From CAVAWX01 sp963642995 (GTDB lineage Bacteria; Actinomycetota; Coriobacteriia; Coriobacteriales; QAMH01), in contig CAVIIZ010000024.1 of NCBI GenBank assembly GCA_963642995.1, forward strand, positions 1-23,850: 23,850 nucleotides of DNA, in the 5' to 3' direction. A program made the position numbers and the translations under genes. Within the stretch, counting starts at the first letter, position 1. Each line of letters begins with the position of its first letter. Shown here in pieces: positions 14,628 through 23,121 of the stretch. A model generated the notes under the pieces. The model ran no database searches and was not told the DNA's origin. It was given only the letters and a program-made list of their open reading frames with translations.

Positions 14628-14636
14628 TGCTAGGCT
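14628..14636 (+). promoter_or_regulatory. Possible extended -10 promoter of the YhgE pair
   Basis: TGC followed by TAGGCT resembles an extended -10 element and would start transcription around 14643. That is only a few bases before the ATG at 14649, so the message would have almost no leader. No ribosome site is visible before either candidate start, which is consistent with this reading but does not prove it. Confidence 0.3.
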
Positions 14637-14648
14637 TTCGTGTTCAAG

Positions 14649-17444
14649 ATGAAAAACGTCTTCCGCATACTCAAGCGCGACATCATCCGCCTGTTTAAAG
14701 CGCCCGCCGCGCTCATCGTGGTCATCGCGCTCATCATCATTCCCTCGCTCTACACCTGGGTGAACGTCTACGGCTTCTGGGACCCCTATGGCAACACGGG
14801 CAAGATGCGCGTGTGCTTTGCCAACGAGGACGCCGGCGCGTCCACCGAGCTGACCGGCTACATGAACATCGGCCGGATGATCGACGAAGAGCTGCGCGAG
14901 AACACGCAGCTGGGCTGGGCGTTCGTCTCGCGCGAGGAAGCGCTCGAAGAGGTCAAGAGCGGCACCGCGTATGCGGCCTTCATCGTGGGCAGCGACTTCA
15001 GCGAAAACGTCATGTCGCTTATGAGCGGCGAGTTCAAGCAGCCGAAGGTCGAGTACTACGTGAACGAGAAGATGAGCGCGGTGTCGCCCAAGGTGACCGA
15101 CTCCGGCTCGACCACGCTCGACGAGACCATCAACTCCACCTTCGTCTCCACCGTCAGCGAGAAAGTGGCCGAGACCCTGGGGCAGGCGATGGCCGAGACG
15201 GGCACGAAGATAGACGAGTCGAGAAACGACGCGCTGGGCAAGACGCGCGAGGCCAGAAACATCATCGCGAACTCGAAGGAGTCGCTGGAGCAGCTCGACG
15301 GCGACGCGCAGGGCCTGCAAGAAAAGCTCGCCTGCGCGCACGCGAAGCTCGACGAGGTGAAGCCCGCCTTCGAGGATGTGCGGGCAAAGCTCGCGGCGGT
15401 GCAGGACAAGGCGGACGCCGCGACAAGCTCTCTGGAATCGCTGCTGGAAAAGGCGCTGCCCGCTGTCGGAGACGCCGCCGGCGCGGCCTCGGGCGCGGCC
15501 CTCGAGGCGAATGCGGCCATATCCGAGATGTCGACGAGCATCCAAAACGCGAAAGTCGACATGAGCGCGGTGGCCGAACAGGAAAAACTCGTCATCGACC
15601 ATTACAAGCTGCTGCTCGAGCAAGTGAACGCGCTGGTGGACAAGCTGCCCGACGGCAAGGTGAAGGAAGATCTCTCGCAGCGGGCCTGCGAGCTGTCCGA
15701 GCGCATCTCGCAGGCGGAAACCTCCATGTCGCAGATAGAGGAGATGGCGGGGCGCGTATCCGATGGCATCGAGAAGGCAAGCAGCCTGTCCTCGCAGATG
15801 AACGCCGCCCTGCAAGAAGCCGCCGGCACGACCACCCTGTTCGCCTCCGCCCTCTACCGAACGCTCCTGCCCCAGGTGGAAAAGAACGTCCGCGAGTCGG
15901 CCACGACGGCCCAAGCGCTGGTCGATGCGGGCGACACGCTGTCCGCGCTCGTGGACCAGACGCAAAGCTCCGTCGACCAGATGGACTCCGCCGTGCAGGC
16001 GGTGCGCTCGAGCATCCAGGCCACGAACGGCAGCCTCGACATCTTCGACGGCGACCTCGCGAGCGTCCAAGGCGACCTGTCCGCCATGGCCACGAGCGCC
16101 GTCATCGACAAGCTGATGGCCGGCGGCTCCATCGACGCCGAGACCATCGGCGACTTCATCGGCGCGCCCACGAGAGTGCAGACCGAGAGCCTGTATCCGC
16201 TGAACGCCTACGGCTCGGCGATGGCGCCCCTGTTCATGAACCTGACTTTTTGGATCGGCGCCTTCATGCTGCTCGTGATATTGCGCCAGGAGGTGGACGC
16301 GGAAGGCGTCCGCGACCTGACCATCAAGCAACGCTACATCGCGCGCTGGCTGCTCTTGTCGGTGTTTGCCGTCGCCCAGGCGTTCCTGTGCGTGGCCGGC
16401 GTGCTGGTCTTGGGCGTGCAGACGGTGAACACGGTCGCGCTTTTCGCGATGAGCGCCCTGTGCTCGATCACCTACTTGGGCATCATGTTCATGCTGGCCA
16501 CCACCTTGCAGCACATCGGCAAGGGCCTGTGCGTGCTGCTCGCCTTCCTGCAGATCCCGGGCGCCACCGGCCTCTACCCCATCGAGATGACCGTGCCCTT
16601 CTTCCAGGAGACCTATCCCCTCTTCCCCTTCACCTACGGCATCAACGGGCTGCGCGAGGCCATATGCGGCTTCTACGGCAACGAGTTCGTCATCTGCGCG
16701 GCGGCTCTGAGCGCTTTTCTGGCCAGCTCGATGTTCGTCGGCATCTACCTGCGCCCCTTCCTCACCAACTTCAACAAGCTCTTCGCCAAGCAGATCCACG
16801 AGGGCGGCATCTTCGCGGGCGAGGAGATCGAGATACCCACGCAGCGCTTCAGGCTGGCCCAGCTCGTCGGCTACATCTCCGGCAGGAAGGAGTACAAGGC
16901 CAACTTGGAGAGGCGCGCGGCGCGTTTCACGAAGCGCTACACGAAGTTCAAGCACTACGCGCTGGGAGCGGGCATCGCGATCTCGCTGGTGATCGCGATT
17001 TTCTTCTCGCGCATGCCCGTGGCCTACAAGCCCTCGCTTTTGAGCGCATGGCTGGGAGTGCTCATCGTCGTGGCGCTCGTCATCGTCTTCATCGAGCACA
17101 CCTACGACTCGCTGGAGCGCCAGCTCTCCCTCGACGACTTGAGCGACGAGGAGCTGAGAGGCCTCGCCGCGTCTCGAGACGAGGTGGGCAAGACCACTTC
17201 CGAGCTGTTCAAAAAGCAGCGCGCCGGACAGGGCAAGGACTACGTGGAAAATCTGGTGAAGGACGAGAGCAAGAAGAAAAAGGGCAAAAAAGGCAACGAG
17301 GAGGCCAAAAAAGGCCGTGAGAAAGACGGCGGCAAGGCCAAGGGCAAGGCCAAGAAAGACGGCGGCAAGGCAAAAGACAAGGGGAAGAACAAGAACAAGG
17401 GCAAAGACGCCCGAGACGGCAACGGCGGAGGCGGGCAGTCGTAG
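14649..17444 (+). CDS. YhgE/Pip-family membrane protein, first of a tandem pair, with lysine-rich tail
   Basis: This 931-residue protein has an N-terminal membrane segment (about 18-42), the family's conserved extracytoplasmic start (VCFANEDAGAS... and YAAFIVGSDFSENVMSL) and a long helical, probably coiled-coil region (about 170-500). A cluster of about six membrane segments (about 522-705, with FPFTYGINGLREAI) follows. The family includes lactococcal phage-infection protein Pip and resembles ABC-2-type exporters; its biochemical role is not established. Two further membrane segments (about 772-820) come next, then a very basic cytoplasmic tail (about 870-931) with two copies of an 11-residue KDGGKAK-type repeat encoded by repeated DNA at 17321-17338 and 17354-17371. 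The ATG at 14649 is used; a GTG at 14640 is possible, and neither has a ribosome site. Only 3 bases separate it from its paralogue. Confidence 0.9.
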   Translation: MKNVFRILKRDIIRLFKAPAALIVVIALIIIPSLYTWVNVYGFWDPYGNTGKMRVCFANEDAGASTELTGYMNIGRMIDEELRENTQLGWAFVSREEALEEVKSGTAYAAFIVGSDFSENVMSLMSGEFKQPKVEYYVNEKMSAVSPKVTDSGSTTLDETINSTFVSTVSEKVAETLGQAMAETGTKIDESRNDALGKTREARNIIANSKESLEQLDGDAQGLQEKLACAHAKLDEVKPAFEDVRAKLAAVQDKADAATSSLESLLEKALPAVGDAAGAASGAALEANAAISEMSTSIQNAKVDMSAVAEQEKLVIDHYKLLLEQVNALVDKLPDGKVKEDLSQRACELSERISQAETSMSQIEEMAGRVSDGIEKASSLSSQMNAALQEAAGTTTLFASALYRTLLPQVEKNVRESATTAQALVDAGDTLSALVDQTQSSVDQMDSAVQAVRSSIQATNGSLDIFDGDLASVQGDLSAMATSAVIDKLMAGGSIDAETIGDFIGAPTRVQTESLYPLNAYGSAMAPLFMNLTFWIGAFMLLVILRQEVDAEGVRDLTIKQRYIARWLLLSVFAVAQAFLCVAGVLVLGVQTVNTVALFAMSALCSITYLGIMFMLATTLQHIGKGLCVLLAFLQIPGATGLYPIEMTVPFFQETYPLFPFTYGINGLREAICGFYGNEFVICAAALSAFLASSMFVGIYLRPFLTNFNKLFAKQIHEGGIFAGEEIEIPTQRFRLAQLVGYISGRKEYKANLERRAARFTKRYTKFKHYALGAGIAISLVIAIFFSRMPVAYKPSLLSAWLGVLIVVALVIVFIEHTYDSLERQLSLDDLSDEELRGLAASRDEVGKTTSELFKKQRAGQGKDYVENLVKDESKKKKGKKGNEEAKKGREKDGGKAKGKAKKDGGKAKDKGKNKNKGKDARDGNGGGGQS

Positions 17445-17447
17445 ACG

Positions 17448-19634
17448 ATGGGAAACATCTGGAACATATTCGCCTCGGACATGCGCAGCCTGAAGGCCAA
17501 CGCCGTGAGCGTCATCCTCGCGGTCGGCCTCGTCTTGATGCCCTCGATGTTTGCCTGGTACAACATTTTGGCCTGCTGGGACGCCTTCAACAACACGGGC
17601 AACCTGAAGGTGGCCGTCGCCAACACCGACGAGGGGTATTCGAGCGACCTGCTGCCGACGAGCATCGACGTGGGCGAGCGGGTGGTGGACGCCTTGCGCG
17701 CCAACGACCAGATGGACTGGATCATCACCGACAAAGACGACGCCATCGACGGGGCGGCCGGCGGCAGGTACTATGCGGCGCTCGTCATCCCGGAAAGCTT
17801 CAGCCGCGACATAATGTCGTTTTACTCGAACAACGCGACCGCGGCACCGCTGGTCTACTACTCCAACGAGAAGAAGAGTGCCATCGCGCCGAAGGTGACC
17901 GACCAGGGCGCCGACACCATCTCCTACACCATCAACAAGGAGTTCAGCGAAACCTTGAGCGAGATCGCCTTGAACGAGCTCGAGACCATGCTCGACGTGG
18001 CGGGAGACGAGGAGACGACCAGGCGCGTGAACGACCTGGTCGAGCACGTGGGCAAGACGGCCTCGCAGGTGCGGCAGCATTGCAAGACGCTCGACAGCTA
18101 TGCGGACATGATCGACTCGTGCCGCGCGCTCGTCGAAAACTCGCAGGGCCTGCTCGCCAAGCTGCAGGAAAGCGCGGGCAAGACCGAGGATTCGATCGCG
18201 TCCGAACAAGAGGAGGCGAGCAAGCTGCGCGATTCTCTGGACGGCGCCGTGGAGACGCTTTCCAGCGCGATCGACGGCTGCACGCAAGGGTATGACGAGG
18301 TCGCGGATACCATACGGGGCGCCTTCGACTCGAGCACGCAAAACGCCGGCGGCACGAGCGCGGCGCTGCAGGAGGCGGCCGACATGCTCACAGACCAGGC
18401 CCGGCAGCTCGAGGACGTGAGCAGCGCCCTGAGGGGGCTGGCCTCCGAGCTGCCCGAAGCGCAGGCGCAAAACGTCGAGCAGTTCTGCAGCCTCCTCGAC
18501 TTCAACGCGAAGATGCAGCGCGAGAGCGCCGAGGGGCTGGTCGAGACGATCGGGCAAATCGAGTCGGGGGCTTCGACGCTTGCCGAGAAGCGCGGCCAAA
18601 TCGAAGAGAAGGCGCAGACGGCGGCGGCCTCGTTGCAGCAGCTGAAAGATTCCTATCACGCGGATGTGGAATCTGCGATCGGCGAGCTGGCGTCGAATCT
18701 GGCGGACGCCGCGGACAAGGTCGCCGGGGCGGGAGAGGACCTCTCGAACGCGCAAGCGGAAATGTCTGCGGGCCTGTCCGAGGGCCTGGCCAAGCTCGAC
18801 GAGGCAAAGGCGTCCATCGGTCAGGCCTCGCAAAAGCTCGCCGCGATCGCCGACGAGCTGGACGACTCCCACGACAAGCTCGCCGCGGCCATGGACAGCG
18901 GCGGCGTGGACAAGGTCAAGGAGCTGATCGGCGAGGACACGTCGACGCTTGCGGCCAATCTGGCGGCGCCGGTGAGCATCGAGCGCAAGGCCGTCTTCGC
19001 GTCAAACAGCTTCGGGTCGTCCATGGCGCCGCTGTACGCGACGCTGGCCCTGTGGGTGGGCAGCCTGCTGTCCGTCGTCTTGATCAAGACCAACCCCAAC
19101 GAAAAGACGCTCTCGCATTGCAGGAGAAAGCCGCACCTGCACGAGGTCTTCCTCGGGCGCTTCGGGCTGTTCGCCATCATCTCGCTTCTGCAAAGCACCG
19201 TCATGGCCGCGGGCAACATGCTCTTCTTGCAGGTGCAGGTGAGCGAGCCGGTGCTCTACCTCGTGTGCTTCTGGGTCTCGGGGCTGGTCTTCCAGTTCGT
19301 CATGTACACGCTCGTGGCCTCGTTCGGCAACGTGGGCAAAGCCGTCTCCGTGTTGCTGCTGATTGTGCAGGTGACCAGCTCGAACGGCTCGTATCCGCTG
19401 CAGCTGCTGCCCGATTTCGCCACCATCTTGAGCCCGCTCATGCCCGCCACCTACGTGATCAGCGCGATGCGGGCGGCCATGTTCGGCGTCTACCAGGGTG
19501 ATTTCTGGGTCCACATAGGCCAGCTGCTCGTCTTCACCGTGCCCATGGCCGCGCTCGGCTTGCTGCTGCGCCGCCCCTTCGTGAAGGTAAACGAGCGCTT
19601 CGTGGAAAAGACCGAGAAGTCGAAACTCATCTAG
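17448..19634 (+). CDS. YhgE/Pip-family membrane protein, second of the tandem pair
   Basis: This 728-residue paralogue of the upstream protein has one N-terminal membrane segment (about 20-42), the VAVANTDEGYSSDL and YYAALVIPESFSRDIMSF motifs, and a long helical extracytoplasmic region (about 165-505) rich in Ala, Glu, Ser and Gln heptad-like spacing. A C-terminal block of about six membrane segments (about 523-720) includes MPATYVISAMRAAMFG. Its length is normal for YhgE (the lysine-rich tail and two extra segments of the first protein are absent). ATG at 17448 is 3 bases after the upstream stop and behind GGAGGCGGGCAG, so the two are one transcriptional unit, possibly forming a heteromer. 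Role by family: envelope-associated export or phage-receptor-like function, not established. Confidence 0.92.
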   Translation: MGNIWNIFASDMRSLKANAVSVILAVGLVLMPSMFAWYNILACWDAFNNTGNLKVAVANTDEGYSSDLLPTSIDVGERVVDALRANDQMDWIITDKDDAIDGAAGGRYYAALVIPESFSRDIMSFYSNNATAAPLVYYSNEKKSAIAPKVTDQGADTISYTINKEFSETLSEIALNELETMLDVAGDEETTRRVNDLVEHVGKTASQVRQHCKTLDSYADMIDSCRALVENSQGLLAKLQESAGKTEDSIASEQEEASKLRDSLDGAVETLSSAIDGCTQGYDEVADTIRGAFDSSTQNAGGTSAALQEAADMLTDQARQLEDVSSALRGLASELPEAQAQNVEQFCSLLDFNAKMQRESAEGLVETIGQIESGASTLAEKRGQIEEKAQTAAASLQQLKDSYHADVESAIGELASNLADAADKVAGAGEDLSNAQAEMSAGLSEGLAKLDEAKASIGQASQKLAAIADELDDSHDKLAAAMDSGGVDKVKELIGEDTSTLAANLAAPVSIERKAVFASNSFGSSMAPLYATLALWVGSLLSVVLIKTNPNEKTLSHCRRKPHLHEVFLGRFGLFAIISLLQSTVMAAGNMLFLQVQVSEPVLYLVCFWVSGLVFQFVMYTLVASFGNVGKAVSVLLLIVQVTSSNGSYPLQLLPDFATILSPLMPATYVISAMRAAMFGVYQGDFWVHIGQLLVFTVPMAALGLLLRRPFVKVNERFVEKTEKSKLI

Positions 19635-19702
19635 AGGCGCCGCCGCGCCGTCGACGAAGGCGCCGTGGAGCCGCCCTCGAGCATCGCCGCACCGTCCGCC
19701 AC

Positions 19703-19731
19703 TTGAAACACACACGAAAACCACGTTTTAT
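19703..19731 (+). promoter_or_regulatory. Likely promoter of the SstT-like symporter
   Basis: TTGAAA (19703-19708) is followed after 17 bases by TTTTAT (19726-19731), a plausible sigma-70-type promoter with a leader of about 50 bases. A second -10-like TATGAT at 19743-19748 lacks a matching -35. The surrounding 155-base gap after the YhgE pair has no convincing terminator. Confidence 0.4.
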
Positions 19732-19789
19732 CCGAATAGGGGTATGATACGCGGCGTTTATGCTATCCGCTTTCAGGGAAGGGCGTCAT

Positions 19790-21202
19790 ATGAAACGTAT
19801 ATGGGAAAAATACAGCGGGATCAGCCTGATCTTGCGCATCGTCATCGGGTTGGCGATAGGCGCCATGCTGGGCGTGGCCTTGCCGCTTTCGGTCGTCGAG
19901 GCCGCAGGATACGCGGACGCGGGCGCCCTCAACGGCTTTCTCGCCGGGCTTTCGCAGTTCATCACGTTGCTCGGCACCTTGTTCACCAGCGCGTTGAAGG
20001 GTCTGGCGCCGGTGCTCGTCTTCTTCATCGTCATCTCCGCGCTGGCAAACGCCAAGGGCGCGGGCACGATGAAGGCGATCATCATCCTCTACCTGGTCTC
20101 CACCTTCGTCGCAGCCCTCGTCGCCGTCGTGGCCTCGTTCATCTTCCCCATCGACATGGTCTTTGCCGACCCCCCCGAAGAGGACGTGACGGCTCCGAGC
20201 GGCATCGCCGAGGTCTTGACCACGCTGATCATGAACGCGGTGGCAAATCCGGTGGACGCCCTCGCGAACGCGAACTACATCGGCATCCTGTGCTGGGCCG
20301 TCGTGCTCGGCATCGCGCTGCGCGCCGCAAAGGAGCACACGAAAGAAGTGTTCGCAAACGTCGCGGGCGCCGTGGGAAAGATCGTCGGCTGGGTCATCAA
20401 CCTCGCGCCGTTCGGCATCATGGGCCTGATCTACAAATCCGTCGCCAGCTCCGGCATCGAGATCTTCACCACCTACGGCCTGCTCATCTTGCTGCTCGTG
20501 GGGTGCATGCTGGTCATAGCCTTCGTCACCAACCCGCTCATCACCTGGATCTGCATACGCAAGAACCCCTACCCGCTCGTCTTGCGTTGCCTGAAGGACT
20601 CCGGCGTCATGGCGTTTTTCACGCGCAGCTCCGCGGCCAACATCCCCGTGAACATGCAGCTGTGCGAAAAGCTCGGGCTTGAAGAGGACAACTACTCCGT
20701 GTCCATCCCGTTGGGCGCGACCATCAACATGGCGGGCGCGGCCGTGACCATCTCGGTGATGACGATGTCCACCTGCCATGTGCTGGGCATCTCCGTCGAC
20801 ATCCCCACCGCCGTCATCTTGTCGGTGCTCTCCGCCATCTCGGCATGCGGCGCCTCCGGTGTGGCAGGCGGCTCGCTGCTGCTCATCCCGCTCGCGTGCT
20901 CGCTGTTCGGCATCGGCAACGACGTGGCCATGCAGGTCGTGGGCGTGGGCTTTGTCATAGGCGTGATCCAGGACTCCTGCGAGACGGCGATCAACTCCAG
21001 CTCGGACGTGCTGTTCACCGCCGTGGCCGAGTACCGCGCGCGCTTGAAGGCAGGCCTTCCGTTCAAGCCCGGTGAAGACGACGACCCCGTGAAGCTGCCG
21101 GAAAAAGACGCCGGAGCAGACGAGGCGACGGCCTTCGAAAAGGACGCCGTCGCGGGCGGCGAAAAGGAATCCGGCGCGCAGGGCGCCGGCACCGGGAAAT
21201 AA
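19790..21202 (+). CDS. sstT: Serine/threonine:Na+ symporter, SstT-like (DAACS family)
   Basis: This 470-residue inner-membrane protein has eight or more hydrophobic segments and two re-entrant loops typical of dicarboxylate/amino acid:cation symporters. The SstT-type signatures are clear: MAFFTRSSAANIPVNMQLCEKLGL, SVSIPLGATINMAGAAVTI, and SAISACGASGVAGGSLLLIPLA (serine-rich and NMxG motifs form the substrate and Na+ sites in the family). It should import serine and threonine with Na+. ATG at 19790 is preceded by GGGAAGGG; the frame is open earlier without a site. The C-terminal 50 residues form a charged Ala/Glu/Lys tail beyond the family's usual end. It converges on recO with only 24 bases between stops and no terminator visible. 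Confidence 0.93.
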   Translation: MKRIWEKYSGISLILRIVIGLAIGAMLGVALPLSVVEAAGYADAGALNGFLAGLSQFITLLGTLFTSALKGLAPVLVFFIVISALANAKGAGTMKAIIILYLVSTFVAALVAVVASFIFPIDMVFADPPEEDVTAPSGIAEVLTTLIMNAVANPVDALANANYIGILCWAVVLGIALRAAKEHTKEVFANVAGAVGKIVGWVINLAPFGIMGLIYKSVASSGIEIFTTYGLLILLLVGCMLVIAFVTNPLITWICIRKNPYPLVLRCLKDSGVMAFFTRSSAANIPVNMQLCEKLGLEEDNYSVSIPLGATINMAGAAVTISVMTMSTCHVLGISVDIPTAVILSVLSAISACGASGVAGGSLLLIPLACSLFGIGNDVAMQVVGVGFVIGVIQDSCETAINSSSDVLFTAVAEYRARLKAGLPFKPGEDDDPVKLPEKDAGADEATAFEKDAVAGGEKESGAQGAGTGK

Positions 21203-21226
21203 CGCGGGCACGGAGGGCGCCTCGGG

Positions 21227-22084
21227 CTAATCTGCGGGCAGCGACCTGAGGAAATCGACGCAGCGCAGATTCAGCGAGAGGTGCTCGCGGCACCATCTCT
21301 GGACGAAATCGAGCAGGCGCGCGGGCGGCATGTCGAAGACGGCGCCCGCGCGCCTGCTGCCTTCTCCGCCCGCTTCGCTCTTCTCGGTCTCCCCGCCTTT
21401 CCCGGCGCCGCCCGCCGCATCGCCGCCGGGCGCCCCGCAGGCGCAGCCCATATCGGCGAAAGCCGTGTGCAAAAGAAAGTCCACCGCCTGCCATACGCGC
21501 AGATCGATGGCATCGCCGCCGCCCACGAGCGCCGCGCACTCCCCGCAGACGGCCCCGCCCGCCGAGACGCCGTAGCGCGTCGGCTCGGGCAGGGGGCGGC
21601 CGCACGAGGCGCACGCGTGCAGCGAGGGGGCAAACCCCAGCATCGCGCATGCCTTCAACATGTGGGCGCAAGCCAGGGTCGGGGCGGCAGCCGGGGCGGC
21701 GCCTCCGATGGCGGCAAGAGCCACCCGCGTGAGGGAGAAGATGCGCGCGTCGCCGCCCGCCCCGTCGCGGCCCGCCTTCTCCAAAAGCTCGGCCATGCAG
21801 TCGCAGGACGCCGTGCGCACGAGGTCCTCGCGACACGCCGCGTTCGTCTCCAGGCAGCGCACCTCGCCCAAGGTCTCCAAGCTGCGCCCGGGGTGCAGCT
21901 GCGCCTCCACGACGCTGAAGGGCTCGAGCCTGGCCCCGTAGCGGCTGCCCGGGCGACGCACGCCCTTCGCCACCGCGCGCACCTGGCGGCTCTCGTCATC
22001 GGAGAGCATGGTGAGTATCGCGTCGGTCTCCTTGAGTTTCGTGCGTTTCAAGACTATGCAGGTCCGCTTATAGACCCTCGCCAT
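21227..22084 (-). CDS. recO: DNA repair protein RecO
   Basis: RecO binds DNA and SSB and helps RecR load RecA in gap repair. The 285-residue protein begins with an OB-fold (YKRTCIVLKRTKLKETDAILTMLSDDESRQVRAVAKGVRRPGS..., about 1-80) and continues with the helical RecO domain. A zinc-finger-like CASC...CGEC pair (about 157-188) follows. A Gly/Ala/Glu-rich low-complexity stretch (about 212-245) interrupts the C-terminal part. ATG at 22084 overlaps the end of era by 17 bases, with AGAGG upstream, so translation is coupled; the era-recO order is common. The protein is somewhat longer than typical because of the low-complexity insert. Confidence 0.94.
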   Translation of the reverse strand: MARVYKRTCIVLKRTKLKETDAILTMLSDDESRQVRAVAKGVRRPGSRYGARLEPFSVVEAQLHPGRSLETLGEVRCLETNAACREDLVRTASCDCMAELLEKAGRDGAGGDARIFSLTRVALAAIGGAAPAAAPTLACAHMLKACAMLGFAPSLHACASCGRPLPEPTRYGVSAGGAVCGECAALVGGGDAIDLRVWQAVDFLLHTAFADMGCACGAPGGDAAGGAGKGGETEKSEAGGEGSRRAGAVFDMPPARLLDFVQRWCREHLSLNLRCVDFLRSLPAD

Positions 22085-23048
22085 AGCCGAACCTCTTCAC
22101 TTGATTGGCATCGCGCCGCCAGTTCTTCCTCACTTTCACCGAAAGGTCGAGGTGGACCTTCGCGCCGAAGAAACGCTCGAGGTCGGCACGGGCCTCGCTG
22201 CCCACCCGCTTGATGGCACGCCCGCCGCGTCCGATGATGATGCCCTTCTGGCTGTCGCGCTCGACGTAGACGACGGCCCAAATGCGCCGAAAGCCCGTGC
22301 GCTTGTCCGTCTCGATCTGCTCGACTTCCACGCCGCATGCATGGGGCACCTCGTCGCGCATCGAGCGCAAGATCTTCTCGCGGATGAACTCGGCGACGAC
22401 CACCTCGACGGGCTGGTCGAGGCCGGTGCCCTTCGGAAACCACCGCGGTCCATGCGGCAGCAGGCGGGCGACCTCCTCGACGAAGGCGTCCACGTTCTTG
22501 CCCGCGACAGCCGACAGGCACACGATGGCGTCCCAGTCGGCGAGGTCTTTCGCAGCCAGCACCTGCGCCTCGGCCGTCTCGCGCGAGACGATGTCGGTTT
22601 TCGAGACGACGAGGACCTTGCGCGCCGGGGCGGCCGCCACGGCTTTGGCCACCCACTCGTCGCCCTTGCCCACGGGCTTGGATGCGTCCACGAGCATGGC
22701 GACGACATCCACGCCCTCGATGGCCTTCAACGCGGAATCGTCGAGCGCGGCGCCGAGCGCGTCTTCGGGCTTGTGCAGGCCCGGCGTGTCCACGACGACC
22801 ATCTGCATGTCGTCGGTGTCGAATACGGCGCGAAAACGATGGCGCGTCGTCTGGGGCGTGTCGGAGGTGATGGCGAGTTTTTCGCCCATGATGGCGTTGA
22901 GCAGCGTGGATTTACCCGCGTTGGGACGGCCTGCAAGGGTGACGAAACCGCTGCGGAAGGTGGCGGGGTCGATATCATCCGGTGCGGCGCCGCCGGAAAT
23001 GCCCGCCGCCTTCAGCATCTCGTCTAGTTTGGCCGTGTCGTTGCCCAT
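22068..23048 (-). CDS. era: GTPase Era (ribosome assembly)
   Basis: Era is an essential GTPase that binds 16S rRNA and assists small-subunit maturation. The 326-residue protein carries an N-terminal GTPase domain with G1 GRPNAGKST, G2 TTRHR, G3 DTPG, a G4-position SKTD (the usual form is NKxD), and G5-like SAVAG. A C-terminal KH domain with GRGGRAIK binds RNA. An N-terminal extension of about 35 acidic residues precedes the G domain. ATG at 23048 follows GGGGGGAG; the frame is open a little further upstream without a site. The 3' end overlaps recO by 17 bases. It is followed upstream by a flavodoxin-like gene 73 bases away on the same strand. Confidence 0.96.
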   Translation of the reverse strand: MGNDTAKLDEMLKAAGISGGAAPDDIDPATFRSGFVTLAGRPNAGKSTLLNAIMGEKLAITSDTPQTTRHRFRAVFDTDDMQMVVVDTPGLHKPEDALGAALDDSALKAIEGVDVVAMLVDASKPVGKGDEWVAKAVAAAPARKVLVVSKTDIVSRETAEAQVLAAKDLADWDAIVCLSAVAGKNVDAFVEEVARLLPHGPRWFPKGTGLDQPVEVVVAEFIREKILRSMRDEVPHACGVEVEQIETDKRTGFRRIWAVVYVERDSQKGIIIGRGGRAIKRVGSEARADLERFFGAKVHLDLSVKVRKNWRRDANQVKRFGYGEGL

Positions 23049-23121
23049 GCGCTCCCCCCTGGCAGGTTGCCGGCGCCTTTCCGCGCGGACAGCGCGGGCA
23101 ACGCCCCTGTCGTCCATGCGT

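Noticed and set aside
17286..17312. Two A6 runs in the lysine-rich tail as possible programmed frameshift sites
   Set aside because: Both runs are read as AAA AAA GGC in the zero frame, not in the X XXY YYZ phasing needed for -1 slippage, and no downstream pseudoknot was evident.
14481..18872. A 1463-codon open frame on the minus strand, antisense to the YhgE pair
   Set aside because: High GC third positions suppress stops in the opposite strand. The translation has no family motifs (runs of Arg, Leu, Val, His), no ribosome site, and lies opposite two well-recognised proteins.
19637..19675. GGCGCC repeats after the YhgE pair as a terminator
   Set aside because: The 6-bp self-complementary units could pair, but the loop is long and no T tract follows, so the support is too weak.
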